The notes: generated from the letters alone by a model not told the origin. A stretch of 64,000 bases of DNA from Nevskia ramosa DSM 11499 (GCF_000420645.1 NZ_ATVI01000007.1:186001-250000), one strand, 5' to 3'. Counted from the stretch's first letter, positions 33,231 through 42,345 are shown. Made by a program: numbers and translations.

Positions 33231-35417
33231 TCAAGGCGTGACTGCTGCAGCCGCTTTCGATTTGGTCTTGCCTGGCGGCACCAGGCCGCGACTTTCGAGC
33301 AGCGGAACAGGATCGGGTTCGGCGCCGTAGAACGCGCGGAACAAGCTCAGCACCTCGGTGCTGCGACCTCGGCTCAGGACCTTGGCGCGGAAGAAATCGC
33401 CGTTGGCGCGGTCCAGGCCGCCGTGCGCCTTCATCCAGCTTTCGCTGTCGCGGGCCAGCACATCGCTCCAGATGTAGGCGTAGTAGCCGGCCGCGTAACC
33501 GCCGCTGAAGACGTGTGCGAAGTACGGCGAGCGATAGCGCGGCGGCACCGGGCCAAGCGCCAGGCCGGCTTCCTTCAGCGCCGCCTGCTCGAAGGCGACA
33601 ACACCGGCGGCATTCGGCGTGCTGCCGGCTGCGAGCTGGTGCCAGTGCTGATCGAGCACCGCCGACGCCAGGTATTCGGTCGTCTCATAACCCTGATTGA
33701 ATCGGCCGGCTGCGAGCAGCTTGTCGACCAGCGCCGGGTCGAGCGGTGCGCCGGTCTGCCAGTGACGCGCGTAGTTGGCGAGCACGGCCGGATCGCTGGC
33801 CCACATCTCGTTGAACTGCGACGGGTACTCGACGAAATCGCGCGGCACCGACGTGCCGGACAGCGACGGGTACTGCGCGCTCGCGAACAGGCCATGCAGC
33901 GCGTGGCCGAACTCGTGGAACATGGTCGTCACTTCATCGAAACTCAGCAGGGTCGGCTGGCCTTCAGAGGGCTTCGGCACGTTCAGATGATTGCCGACCA
34001 CCGGCTTCAATCCGAACAGCTGCGACTGGGTCACATAGCTGTTCATCCACGCCCCGCCCTGCTTCGAGTCGCGGGCGTAGTAATCGGCGATGAACAGGCC
34101 GAGCAGGCTGCCGTTGCGGTCGGTGACCTCGTAGACCTTGGTGTCCGGGTGATACAGCGGCAGATCGCTACGCGGCTTGAAATGCAGGCCGTAAAGCTTC
34201 TCGGCGGCGAAGAACACGCCTTTTTCGAGCACGTTGCCGATCTCGAAATACGGCCGCACCGCGTCATCGTCGAAGGCATAGCGCTGGGCACGGACCTGCT
34301 CGGCGTAATACGGCCAATCCCAGGCTTCGAGCTTGAAGGTCTTGCGGCCGGCTGCCTTCGCCCGAGCGTCGATCAGTGCCTGGATGTCAGCGGCTTCGCG
34401 CTTGGCATTGGCGACCGCCGGCGGCGTCAGCTCGGCCAGCATCTTGTTGACCGCCGCGGTGCTCCCCGCGGTCTCGTCTTCGAGCACCCAGGCGGCGTGG
34501 TTCGGATAGCCGAGCAACTGCGCCCGCTCGGCACGCAGCTTGACGATCTCGGCGACTACCGGGCGGTTGTCGGTGGCGCCGCTCACGGCGCGGCCGACTG
34601 AAGCGCGATAAAGCTTTTCCCGCAAATCACGATTCTTCAACTGCTGCAGGCCGGGCTGCAAGGTGGTGTTCTGCAGGGTGATCAGCCATTTGCCATCGAG
34701 CCCGCGTGCCTTTGCCGCTTCGGCGGCCGAAGTGATCTGCGAGGCCGAAAAGCCATCGAGCCGAGCCGCATCGTCGACGACGACTGCAGCATCCTTGGTC
34801 GCCTGCCGCAGGTTCTGCTGGAACTGCGTGGTCAAGGTCGACAGCTGTGTGTTCAGCTCGCGCAGCCGCGTCTTCTGCGCTTCGCCGAGCGCGGCGCCGG
34901 CGCGCCGGAACTGGGTCAGCGTGCGGTTCAGCAACTGGGCGGATTCCGGGTCCAGCGACTTCGCTTCATCGGTCGCCGCTGCGGCGAGCACGCGCTGGTA
35001 GAGCGCCGCGTTCAGAAAGATCGCATCGCGATGTGCCGCCAGCAGCGGCGCCACCGTCTGCTGGATCTTCTGCATCTCCGGGTTGGTGTTGGTCGCATTC
35101 AGGTTCGAGAACACGGTCAGCGCGCGGCCCAGCAACTGGCCGGATTTCTCCATGGCGACCACGGTGTTATCGAAGTTGGCCGCCTGCGGATTGGCGACGA
35201 TCGCCGCAATCTCCGCCAGTTGCTCGCGCATGCCGGCTTCCAGCGCCGGCTGGAAATGCTCGTTGCGGATCTGGTCGAACGGCGGGTATTGCAGCGGCAG
35301 CGGACTGGCCTGCATCAGTGGATTGGCCGCGTCCACTGTCGCTTCCGCATGGGCCGGAGACGCGCAGGCAGACAGCATCAGACCAGTGACGACGGGCAGC
35401 AGATGGCGGGATTTCAT
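33231..35417 (-). CDS. dcp: Peptidyl-dipeptidase Dcp-like M3 metallopeptidase, lipoprotein form
   Basis: A 728-residue M3-family zinc peptidase. The start at 35417 (MKSRHLLPVVTG) gives a lipoprotein signal with lipobox LSAC (Cys near residue 18). The catalytic domain holds the zinc motif HEFGHALHG near 500, with the second Glu downstream in the EYPSQFNEMW segment near 525, as in Dcp and oligopeptidase A. The N-terminal helical half (DNTVVAMEKSGQLLGRAL) is also of the Dcp type. Dcp removes C-terminal dipeptides and has an E. coli form without a clear signal; the lipidated form here should act in the periplasm. It is transcribed alone, with its start 127 bp from the dinB stop. Confidence 0.9.
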   Translation of the reverse strand: MKSRHLLPVVTGLMLSACASPAHAEATVDAANPLMQASPLPLQYPPFDQIRNEHFQPALEAGMREQLAEIAAIVANPQAANFDNTVVAMEKSGQLLGRALTVFSNLNATNTNPEMQKIQQTVAPLLAAHRDAIFLNAALYQRVLAAAATDEAKSLDPESAQLLNRTLTQFRRAGAALGEAQKTRLRELNTQLSTLTTQFQQNLRQATKDAAVVVDDAARLDGFSASQITSAAEAAKARGLDGKWLITLQNTTLQPGLQQLKNRDLREKLYRASVGRAVSGATDNRPVVAEIVKLRAERAQLLGYPNHAAWVLEDETAGSTAAVNKMLAELTPPAVANAKREAADIQALIDARAKAAGRKTFKLEAWDWPYYAEQVRAQRYAFDDDAVRPYFEIGNVLEKGVFFAAEKLYGLHFKPRSDLPLYHPDTKVYEVTDRNGSLLGLFIADYYARDSKQGGAWMNSYVTQSQLFGLKPVVGNHLNVPKPSEGQPTLLSFDEVTTMFHEFGHALHGLFASAQYPSLSGTSVPRDFVEYPSQFNEMWASDPAVLANYARHWQTGAPLDPALVDKLLAAGRFNQGYETTEYLASAVLDQHWHQLAAGSTPNAAGVVAFEQAALKEAGLALGPVPPRYRSPYFAHVFSGGYAAGYYAYIWSDVLARDSESWMKAHGGLDRANGDFFRAKVLSRGRSTEVLSLFRAFYGAEPDPVPLLESRGLVPPGKTKSKAAAAVTP

Positions 35418-35544
35418 GTCGGTTCGAAGATCGGTGAGCCGCGTTGCCCGGCAGGATGCGCCGGTGTCGCGAACAGGCTTGAGGCGAGTATGACCACAGC
35501 TTCCGGCTTTCTGCTGCACGCCATGCGCTGGCAAAGGCGCCCAC

Positions 35545-36633
35545 TCAAACGCTGGCGAACAGGTCCGGCTGGCTGGTCGGGCGCGCGGCCTCCGGTTCGC
35601 CGAAGTTGCTCAGGCCGACGCCGACCAGGCGATAGCGCGCCTCGGCATCGGTCTCGACGCGGCCGCACAGCGCCAGCGCGATGTCGGTCAGTTCGGTGCA
35701 ACTCGCCGGCGGCTGTGGCGGTGTCAGGCTGCGGGTGAGAATGCGGAACTCGCGCGTCTTCAGCTTCAGCACCACGGTGCGTGCGATGCGCGGCGTCTTC
35801 ATCGCCGCCGCCCAGGTTTTCTCGGCCAGCCGACGGATCATCGGTTCGAGCGCGCTCAGCGGCACGTCCTCGGCGAAAGTGTCTTCGGCGGAGACCGACA
35901 TCACCGGCCGATCGGCGATCACCGGATGCTCGTCGATCCCGCGCGCCAGCTCGTACAGACGCCGGCCGTAGCGGCCGAAGCGTGCTTCAAGCGCCGCCAG
36001 TTCCAGCCCGCGCAGATCGCCGACGGTGCTCACGCCCAGCGCTGCCAGCTTGCCGTTCATGACCTTGCCGACACCGGGAATCTTGGCCACCGGCAGCGGC
36101 GCCAGAAAGGCTTCGACCTCGCGCGGCCGGATCACGTACTGGCCATCCGGCTTGCGCCAGTCCGACGCGATCTTGGCCAGAAACTTGTTGGGCGCGATGC
36201 CGGCCGAGGCGGTCAGGTTCAGCTCGTCGCGGATCGCATCGCGGATTGCCTCCGCGACCGCCGTGGCGCTGCTCAGGCCGGACAGGTTCTCGGTGACATC
36301 GAGATAAGCCTCGTCGAGCGACAGTGGCTCGATCAGTGCGGTGTGGCGCGCGAAGATCTCCCGCGTCGCTCGCGATACCGCCCGATAGCGAACGAAATCC
36401 GGTGGCACGAACAGCGCCTGCGGGCACAGGCGCTCGGCGCGGATCGCCGGCATCGCCGAACGGATGCCGTAGGTGCGCGCCTCGTAGGACGCCGCGCAGA
36501 CCACCGAACGCTGGCCTTTCCAGGCCACCACCACCGGCTTGCCGCGCAGGCTCGGATCGTCGCGCTGTTCGACCGACGCATAGAACGCGTCCATGTCGAC
36601 ATGAACGATCTTGCGCTGCGGCGCCGCGCTCAT
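35545..36633 (-). CDS. dinB: DNA polymerase IV
   Basis: A 362-residue Y-family translesion polymerase. The ATG at 36633 (MSAAPQRKIVHVDMDAFYASVE) is the standard start; the longer frame upstream lies inside the previous gene. The catalytic acids are D13 and D15-region of HVDMDAF and the DE pair of SLDEAYLDV near 109-110. The steric-gate region FYASVE, the IPNKF-type helix (GIAPNKFLAKIASDW) and the helix-hairpin-helix GVGKVMNGKLAALGVSTVGDL follow. The last residues QPDLFASV contain a beta-clamp binding motif (QxxLF). It begins 4 bp after the MpaB-like gene stop and closes an operon that starts with a HipA-like kinase. I see no clear LexA box in the operon's promoter. Confidence 0.95.
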   Translation of the reverse strand: MSAAPQRKIVHVDMDAFYASVEQRDDPSLRGKPVVVAWKGQRSVVCAASYEARTYGIRSAMPAIRAERLCPQALFVPPDFVRYRAVSRATREIFARHTALIEPLSLDEAYLDVTENLSGLSSATAVAEAIRDAIRDELNLTASAGIAPNKFLAKIASDWRKPDGQYVIRPREVEAFLAPLPVAKIPGVGKVMNGKLAALGVSTVGDLRGLELAALEARFGRYGRRLYELARGIDEHPVIADRPVMSVSAEDTFAEDVPLSALEPMIRRLAEKTWAAAMKTPRIARTVVLKLKTREFRILTRSLTPPQPPASCTELTDIALALCGRVETDAEARYRLVGVGLSNFGEPEAARPTSQPDLFASV

Positions 36634-36637
36634 CGGT

Positions 36638-37633
36638 TCAGGCCTGCTTGCGCCGCGGTGTGCGGCGAGCCGGACTCGGGGGCAGCATCGCCGGGAAACT
36701 GCGCAGCGCGGCCAGATCAATGCCGACTCGCCGACAAGCCCGCTGCGCGATGCCATCGGTGAGCGCGGCACGGAACAGCGGGCCGAGCGCATTCAGGCTG
36801 CGCGCGCCGGCCTGGTCACGCAGGCGCTGGAACACCGAGCGCTCGATGCGCGCCGCCGCCCAATCCGGCAGCAGCGCCGCACCGGCGCCGAGAAACAGAT
36901 GCTTGGAGACGCCGGCCATCGGAATCGGCAGCTTCATGTCGGCCAGCGCCGTAAGCACTTCGCGCGAGCGTTCGCTGAAGCGCAGATCCTTCTGCACGGA
37001 CTCGAAGTAAGCCGCGACTTCGGCCACCGATGTCGGCACCTCGGCGGCGCCCAGCGCGATCGCCACCTGGGCGTTCTCGGCGTAATAGCGATCCTGCACG
37101 GCCAGCGGCAGCGTCGGATCGGCATAGAGCAGGTAACCGCGCAGGAAGCTCGACACTTCGGTGACGTGTACCCAGGTCAGCAGCGCCGGATCGTTCGCTT
37201 CGTAAGGCTGGCCGTCCTCGGTGACCCCGCGCACCCGGTCGTGGATGCCGCGCACGCGGGCGATCAGGCGCTGGGCTTCACTGGTCGGCGCATAGCTGGT
37301 GCCGGCGACAAACGCCGTGGTACGACGCAGGCGGCCAATCAGATCGTGTCGAAAGTTCGAGTGATCCCAGACGCCAGCGAGTGCCGCCGGGTGCAGGGTC
37401 TGCAACATCAGCGCGCCGATGCCGCCGGCCATCATTGCGGGGAAATCGCCGTGGATGCGCCAGGTCACCGAATCCGGCCCAAACAAGCCAGGATCACCCA
37501 GCGGCTGGTCGTACTCGATCGCCAGCTGAGCATTGCGCGGGAATACGCCGATCACCCAGTTGCGCAGCCGGGTTTTCACCGGGCCGCTGAGGGCCGGTAG
37601 CAGCGATTGCTTCAGGCGGTTCGGAGGATTCAT
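36638..37633 (-). CDS. MpaB/rubber-oxygenase family (DUF2236) protein
   Basis: A 331-residue helical protein of the MpaB/Lcp oxygenase family (formerly DUF2236). These are mostly heme b proteins; members include latex-clearing protein and a mycophenolic-acid pathway oxygenase, but most are uncharacterised. The start at 37633 (MNPPNRLKQSLLPAL) has SD-like GGAGG seven bases upstream (TCGGAGGATT on the plus strand is the context read in reverse, so I rank this start by length and homology instead). Family motifs are FGPDSVTWRIHGDFPAMMAGGI near 50-70, LHPAALAGVWDHSNF near 77-91 (His candidates for heme) and WVHVTEVSSFL near 153. The basic C-terminus RRTPRRKQA is unusual. It lies between the HipA-like and dinB genes with 22 and 4 bp gaps. 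Confidence 0.85.
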   Translation of the reverse strand: MNPPNRLKQSLLPALSGPVKTRLRNWVIGVFPRNAQLAIEYDQPLGDPGLFGPDSVTWRIHGDFPAMMAGGIGALMLQTLHPAALAGVWDHSNFRHDLIGRLRRTTAFVAGTSYAPTSEAQRLIARVRGIHDRVRGVTEDGQPYEANDPALLTWVHVTEVSSFLRGYLLYADPTLPLAVQDRYYAENAQVAIALGAAEVPTSVAEVAAYFESVQKDLRFSERSREVLTALADMKLPIPMAGVSKHLFLGAGAALLPDWAAARIERSVFQRLRDQAGARSLNALGPLFRAALTDGIAQRACRRVGIDLAALRSFPAMLPPSPARRTPRRKQA

Positions 37634-37655
37634 GAGCGGCAGTCTACGGCTATGG

Positions 37656-38957
37656 TCAGCCGCGCAATGCTTCGACGGCCGAAGCACTGGCGGCCGCAAT
37701 CGCCTGGAATGCCGGCGTGATTCGCGCCTCGTTCGCCAGCCGCTGCCAGTAGCGCACTGCCATTGCCTGCGCAGCCCGGCCTTGCTCCAGCGCCCGAGTC
37801 AGCGGCAAACGCGGCACGAACGGCGGATCGCGAACTTCACCGCGCTGCGGCGCATAGAGCATCGGCAGCATGTCGTAACTGGGTGCCAGACGCAGCGGCC
37901 AGCGGCCGTCGAAACGCAGGCTCAAGTTGCCGAAATGCATGTCGTTGTTGGCGATGAAGGCACCGAATGCCGACAACCAGGCGACCCGATCGGCGTCCTC
38001 GGCAGGCAGCAGCCGCTGCTCAACCAGTGCCAGCGCCGATGCCTGCCAGTTCTGCCGCCCGCCGACGAATTGATCGTCAACCGACGCCAGCGAAAACACG
38101 CCGCGTCGGCCGTGGCTGCCGACGCGATCGAAGCGCTCGACTTCCAGGAATATCCGTCCACCGCGCTCGAACGCTTCGCTGCGCGCAGCAGCAATGCCGG
38201 CCTCAGCGATGAAGGCGGCAGCGATGCTTTCAGCGATCAGCAGATCGCCCCAGCGACGGCCCGACGGCGTATCCAGCGGCTCGGAAAACTTCACCAGCAC
38301 TGAACGCAGCGCGCCATCATCAGCGACGGCGAATGTTGTGAACTTCGGCTGCTCGCCGCCAGGCGACGAGCCGCCCATCTCGCCCGCCAGTGCGCGGTTT
38401 GCCAGCTCCGGATAGTGGTCGCGGGACAGCGCTTCGGGCGGCGGCAGCGCCTGATAGCGGCGCAGCGATTCGCTGCCGATGATCAGGTTGCCAACTGCGT
38501 CTTCGCCGCGCTGGGCCAGCCAGTACAGCGCCTGATCCGTGGACCAGTCCGACAGCCGCGCGGGCAAGCCCAGGTCCTGGGCATTGGTCGACAACCAGCG
38601 GCCGATGAAGCCCTGCGGCCGCATGTCGTCGAGAAACCACGGCAAGTCCGGATAGACCTCGGAAGTGCCGCCATCCAGCGATTGATACCAGCAACCTCCA
38701 TGCAGGACCGCGAGCACGCCGATTTCGCTGGCCCGGCCTTCGGCGTCGATCCGATAGACCGGCTGATCGCCGTGCAGCGCCTGAATGGCTCGACGCCGCC
38801 CGTAGCGGGTACCGGGTCCGAGCCCGAGCCTCATGACTTGCGGTGCAAGCCTGGCCAGCCGGCGCGACACGGTCGGCTGGCTGACAGCAAGGCGCTCGAC
38901 AAGCTCGGCCGCCGTCTTCGGCCCTGAGGTCAGAAACAGGAGCAGATCTTCTTCCAT
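37656..38957 (-). CDS. HipA-like serine/threonine kinase with fused N-terminal HTH (YjjJ/HipH type)
   Basis: A 433-residue protein (437 if the start codon 12 bp earlier is used). Residues about 5-45 form a winged/HTH domain (TAAELVERLAVSQPTVSRRLARL), and the rest is a HipA-type kinase. Kinase landmarks are present: the ATP-loop SSPGGEQPKFTTF near 195-207, the catalytic loop NNDMHFGNLSLRF near 345 (Asp and Asn as in HipA), and the Mg-binding Asp in LAPSYDMLPM near 366. This architecture is that of E. coli YjjJ (HipH), a HipA-family protein with no dedicated hipB neighbour; likewise no hipB-like gene is visible here. The kinase may phosphorylate a translation target, but that is inference. It heads an operon with MpaB-like and dinB genes and follows an AT-rich promoter with palindromes. 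Confidence 0.87.
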   Translation of the reverse strand: MEEDLLLFLTSGPKTAAELVERLAVSQPTVSRRLARLAPQVMRLGLGPGTRYGRRRAIQALHGDQPVYRIDAEGRASEIGVLAVLHGGCWYQSLDGGTSEVYPDLPWFLDDMRPQGFIGRWLSTNAQDLGLPARLSDWSTDQALYWLAQRGEDAVGNLIIGSESLRRYQALPPPEALSRDHYPELANRALAGEMGGSSPGGEQPKFTTFAVADDGALRSVLVKFSEPLDTPSGRRWGDLLIAESIAAAFIAEAGIAAARSEAFERGGRIFLEVERFDRVGSHGRRGVFSLASVDDQFVGGRQNWQASALALVEQRLLPAEDADRVAWLSAFGAFIANNDMHFGNLSLRFDGRWPLRLAPSYDMLPMLYAPQRGEVRDPPFVPRLPLTRALEQGRAAQAMAVRYWQRLANEARITPAFQAIAAASASAVEALRG

Positions 38958-38976
38958 GCCCGGAAGCATAGAATAT

Positions 38977-39060
38977 TGAATAGAAAATGAATAGATAAAA
39001 TACTTTCAAGTATTTGATCAACATCATTTCATGGGATTCTTATCGTTCTTGGTGAATAGA
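38977..39060. promoter_or_regulatory. AT-rich promoter region with repeats upstream of the HipA-like gene
   Basis: In a GC-rich genome this 110-bp gap is strikingly AT-rich. It contains three TGAATAGA octamers (38977-38984, 38988-38995 and 39053-39060), the first two spaced exactly 11 bp, and a perfect palindrome AAATACTT-TC-AAGTATTT at 38998-39015. Both patterns are typical of regulator binding. The HTH-bearing kinase downstream is an obvious candidate binder, though unproven. The region lies between the S9 peptidase stop (39079) and the kinase start. Confidence 0.5.
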
Positions 39061-39078
39061 TTTCCAGACGCCGTTGGA

Positions 39079-41073
39079 TCAATTCACCGGCAGATTCTCG
39101 ATCGCTACCGCCTCCAGCGCATCCGCCGGCTTGAAGCCGAGCACCTGACCATAGAAGTACAGCTCCGCTTCCAGACTGCGCTTGATCGCCGCCGCCGCAC
39201 GGAAGCCGTGGCCTTCGCCGGGGAATGGCAGGTAGGCGACCGGCAGGCCTTTGGCTTTCACCGCGTCGAACATCATCTGCGACTGATTCGGTGGGACGAC
39301 CTTGTCGTCCAGGCCCTGGAACAGGATCAGGGCACTGGCGATCTTGTCGACGCTGTTGATCGGCGAGCGTGAGGCGTACAGCGCTTTTTCGGCCGGATAC
39401 GGGCCGACCAGGCTGTCGAGGTAGCGCGATTCGAACTTGTGGGTGTCGCGGGCCAGCACTTCGAGATCGCCGACGCCGTAGTAGCTGGCGCCGGCCTTGA
39501 ACACGCCGGGCCGGAACGCCAGTGCCCCGAGCGTGGTGTAGCCGCCGGCGCTGCCGCCGCGGATCGCCAGCCGGTCGCCGTCTGCCAGGCCCTGGGCAAC
39601 CAGGTACTTGGCGGCGTTGACGCAGTCGTCGATGTCGACAATGCCCCAGTTGCCGTTGAGCCGGCGCCGGTAATCGCGGCCATAGCCGCTGGAGCCGCCG
39701 TAGTTGACGTCGACGACGCTGATGCCGCGCGAGGTCCAGAACTGGATCGCCGGGTTGAAGGTCGGCGTCGCCTGGCTGGTCGGGCCGCCGTGGCTGAGCA
39801 CGATCAGCGGCGGGCGTTCGCCTTTCGGACCGACATAGGCCGGATTGGCCGCCGGGTAGTGGAACGCGTAGGCGATCTTGCCGCCGGTAGTCGGGAAGGC
39901 GATCGGCTGGGGTTTCGACAGATAGGCCGGTTCCACTTTCAGCGTGCTGCCGCGACGCAAAATCTCGAATCGGCCGGTTTTCAGGTCCAGCCGCACCAGC
40001 GAACGCGCTTCGCTGTCCGAGCCGCCGAGAAAGGCGACGAAGCCGTTGCCGACACGCAGCTCCTTGATCTCGCGAAACGGCGTCGGGATGTCCTTCAGCT
40101 TGCCGGTCTTGCTGTCGATGATCGCCAGTTTGGCGATGCCGTTGGCGAGGTAGCTGGCGACGATCTGGCCATCCGGCAGGAAGCCGTAGCGGCTCATGCC
40201 GAACTCCCATTGCGGCTCGCCGAACTCGGCCTGAGCTTCGTGGATCAGCCGGGTCTTGCTGCCGTTCCAGCCGTACAGGTTCCACCAGCCGCTGCGGTCC
40301 GATGCGAAAACCAGCTCGCCGCTCGGCGACCACTGCGGCTGGAAGACCGATTCGTCGGCAGCGCCAGCGACGGTGCGGATATCGACGATGAAGCCGTCGG
40401 CATCGAAGCGGCCGACCTGCAGAATCGTGCCGTCCCAAGGCATGTTCGGGTGTGACCAGCTCAGCCAGGCGAGCTGCTGGCCATCCGGGCTCAATGCGGG
40501 CGACGAATAGAAATCGGAACCGCGCACCAGGGTGCGGATGACGTGCTCGCCTTCGAGGCCGATCGACACCAAAGTGTTGGCCGCTTCGCTGCCGTCCGCG
40601 GGATGAGCTTCACGCACCGCGATCATCCGGCTGCGCGGTCCATCGATCAGGCCGTTTGCGAAGCGGGCGCCGGCCTCGCCGGCAAAATATTGCGGCGGAC
40701 CATCCGGCGGCTGCAGATACAGCGCCTGATCGCTGAAATTCGCGAAGTAGGCGATGTGCCCAGCGACCGCGAAACTCCCGCCGCCGTACTCGTGGGCGCG
40801 GGTACGGACGTTGAACGCGGCCGGCGTCATCTCAGCGACGAGGCCATCCGGCCGCTGCAGCATCAGCACGTTGCGTCCGCCTTCCGCTGGCCGGCCTTCG
40901 ACCCAGTAGATCGAATCGCCATCGAGCGCGACCTGGCCGAGCTTCAAGGCATCGGCGACGATCGCATCCGAGGTGATCGGCGAAGCCCAGGAGCCGTAGG
41001 GCGCTGCCTTCGGCGCTGCCGACGCGCTGCTCATCGCGAGCACTGACAGCAGCAGGAGCAATCCATTGCGCAT
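39079..41073 (-). CDS. Exported S9-family peptidase (prolyl oligopeptidase/acylaminoacyl-peptidase type)
   Basis: A 664-residue serine peptidase. The signal peptide MRNGLLLLLSVLAMSSASAA is cleaved after the second Ala. Residues about 30-400 form a beta-propeller with repeated W/Y-rich strands (LSWSHPNMPWDG, FQPQWSPSGELVFASDRSGWWNLY). The C-terminal alpha/beta hydrolase (about 405-660) has Ser in RGGSAGGYTTL near 506, Asp in GLDDKVVPPNQS near 588 and His in PGEGHGF near 620. S9 enzymes cleave short peptides, often after proline; the periplasmic location suggests peptide scavenging, in line with the nearby lipoprotein Dcp. The gene appears monocistronic; its stop is 121 bp before the HipA-like gene. 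Confidence 0.93.
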   Translation of the reverse strand: MRNGLLLLLSVLAMSSASAAPKAAPYGSWASPITSDAIVADALKLGQVALDGDSIYWVEGRPAEGGRNVLMLQRPDGLVAEMTPAAFNVRTRAHEYGGGSFAVAGHIAYFANFSDQALYLQPPDGPPQYFAGEAGARFANGLIDGPRSRMIAVREAHPADGSEAANTLVSIGLEGEHVIRTLVRGSDFYSSPALSPDGQQLAWLSWSHPNMPWDGTILQVGRFDADGFIVDIRTVAGAADESVFQPQWSPSGELVFASDRSGWWNLYGWNGSKTRLIHEAQAEFGEPQWEFGMSRYGFLPDGQIVASYLANGIAKLAIIDSKTGKLKDIPTPFREIKELRVGNGFVAFLGGSDSEARSLVRLDLKTGRFEILRRGSTLKVEPAYLSKPQPIAFPTTGGKIAYAFHYPAANPAYVGPKGERPPLIVLSHGGPTSQATPTFNPAIQFWTSRGISVVDVNYGGSSGYGRDYRRRLNGNWGIVDIDDCVNAAKYLVAQGLADGDRLAIRGGSAGGYTTLGALAFRPGVFKAGASYYGVGDLEVLARDTHKFESRYLDSLVGPYPAEKALYASRSPINSVDKIASALILFQGLDDKVVPPNQSQMMFDAVKAKGLPVAYLPFPGEGHGFRAAAAIKRSLEAELYFYGQVLGFKPADALEAVAIENLPVN

Positions 41074-41109
41074 ACCGCTGTCTCCGCCCGAATCATCAGT
41101 CGCCGGCCC

Positions 41110-42345
41110 TCAGTAGAGCAGTCGCGTCCGCAGGGTGCCGGAGATCGCCGCCAGCTGATCCTTCAGCTTTTCGGCCTGCTCGTCGGCAGCGGCGATGTCG
41201 ATGACCACGTAGCCGATGTTGCCGCTGGTCTGCAGGTACTGGCCTTCGATGTTGACGGCGCCGGCCGAGAACAGTTCGTTGATCCGCGACAGCATGCCCG
41301 GACGGTTCTCGTGGATGTGCAGCAGGCGATGGCTGTTCGGATGCTCGGGCAGCGACACTTCCGGGAAGTTGACCGCCGACAAGGTCGAGCCGTTGTCGCT
41401 GTAGCGGACCAGCTTGGCCGCCACTTCGATGCCGATGTTTTCCTGCGCTTCGAGCGTCGAGCCGCCGATGTGCGGCGTCAGAATGACGTTGTCCATGCCG
41501 ATCAGCGGCGAGACGAACTTGTCGTCATTGCCCTTCGGCTCGACCGGGAAGACGTCGACTGCCGCGCCACCGACCTGGCCGCTGCGCAGTGCTTCAGCGA
41601 GCGCATCGATGTCGACGACGGTGCCGCGCGAAGCGTTGATCAGCAGCGCGCCGCGCTTCATCGCGGTGATTTCGGGCTGGCCGAACATCAGCTTGGTGGC
41701 CGGCGTTTCCGGCACGTGCAGCGAAACGATGTCCGAACGATGCAGCAGGTCGTTGAGGCTGGCCGCCGGCATCGCGTTGCCAAGCGCGAGCTTGGTTTCG
41801 ATGTCGTGATAGATCACCCGCAGGCCCAGGCTTTCGGCCAGCACGCCGACCTGGGTGCCGATGTGGCCATAGCCGACCAGACCGAGCGTCTTGCCGCGCA
41901 CTTCGAAGCTGCCGACGGCGGTCTTCGACCAGCCGCCGCGATGGCATTCGGCGTTCTTCTCGGGAATGCGCCGCATCATCATGATCGCCTCGGCGATCAC
42001 CAGTTCGGCCACCGAGCGGGTGTTCGAATACGGTGCGTTGAACACCGGAATGCCGCGCGCCTGCGCTGCCGCCAGATCGACCTGATTGGTGCCGATGCAG
42101 AAGCAGCCGATCGCCGCCAGACGGCGCGCTTCGGCGATCACTTCGGCGGTCAGCTGCGTGCGCGAGCGGATGCCGACGAAATGAGCATCGGAAATCGCCT
42201 TGATCAGCGCCGCTTCAGGCAGTGATTTCTCGTGGAACTCGATGTTCGTGTAGCCCGCCGCGCGGAAATTCTCGACGGCAGTCTGTGCAACACCTTCGAG
42301 CAGCAGAACCTTGATGTCCTGCTTCGGGAATGAGGTCTTTTTCAT
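41110..42345 (-). CDS. serA: D-3-phosphoglycerate dehydrogenase
   Basis: A 411-residue enzyme, almost identical in length to E. coli SerA (410). It oxidises 3-phosphoglycerate, the first step of serine synthesis. The start at 42345 is MKKTSFPKQDIKVLLLEGV. The substrate domain has IGCFCIGTNQVDLAAAQARGIPVFNAPYSNTRSVAEL, the NAD domain has LGLVGYGHIGTQVG (about 155-168), INASRGTVVDIDAL and the His of TPHIGGSTLEAQENIG near 293. The C-terminal ACT domain (about 335-410) has HENRPGMLSRINELFS, where serine binds for feedback inhibition in E. coli. A 25-base palindrome lies 59 bp upstream. Confidence 0.96.
   Translation of the reverse strand: MKKTSFPKQDIKVLLLEGVAQTAVENFRAAGYTNIEFHEKSLPEAALIKAISDAHFVGIRSRTQLTAEVIAEARRLAAIGCFCIGTNQVDLAAAQARGIPVFNAPYSNTRSVAELVIAEAIMMMRRIPEKNAECHRGGWSKTAVGSFEVRGKTLGLVGYGHIGTQVGVLAESLGLRVIYHDIETKLALGNAMPAASLNDLLHRSDIVSLHVPETPATKLMFGQPEITAMKRGALLINASRGTVVDIDALAEALRSGQVGGAAVDVFPVEPKGNDDKFVSPLIGMDNVILTPHIGGSTLEAQENIGIEVAAKLVRYSDNGSTLSAVNFPEVSLPEHPNSHRLLHIHENRPGMLSRINELFSAGAVNIEGQYLQTSGNIGYVVIDIAAADEQAEKLKDQLAAISGTLRTRLLY

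Noticed and set aside
38958-39078. A hipB antitoxin gene next to the HipA-like kinase
   Set aside because: The gap is only about 120 bp, AT-rich and without a convincing small gene; the kinase has its own fused HTH.
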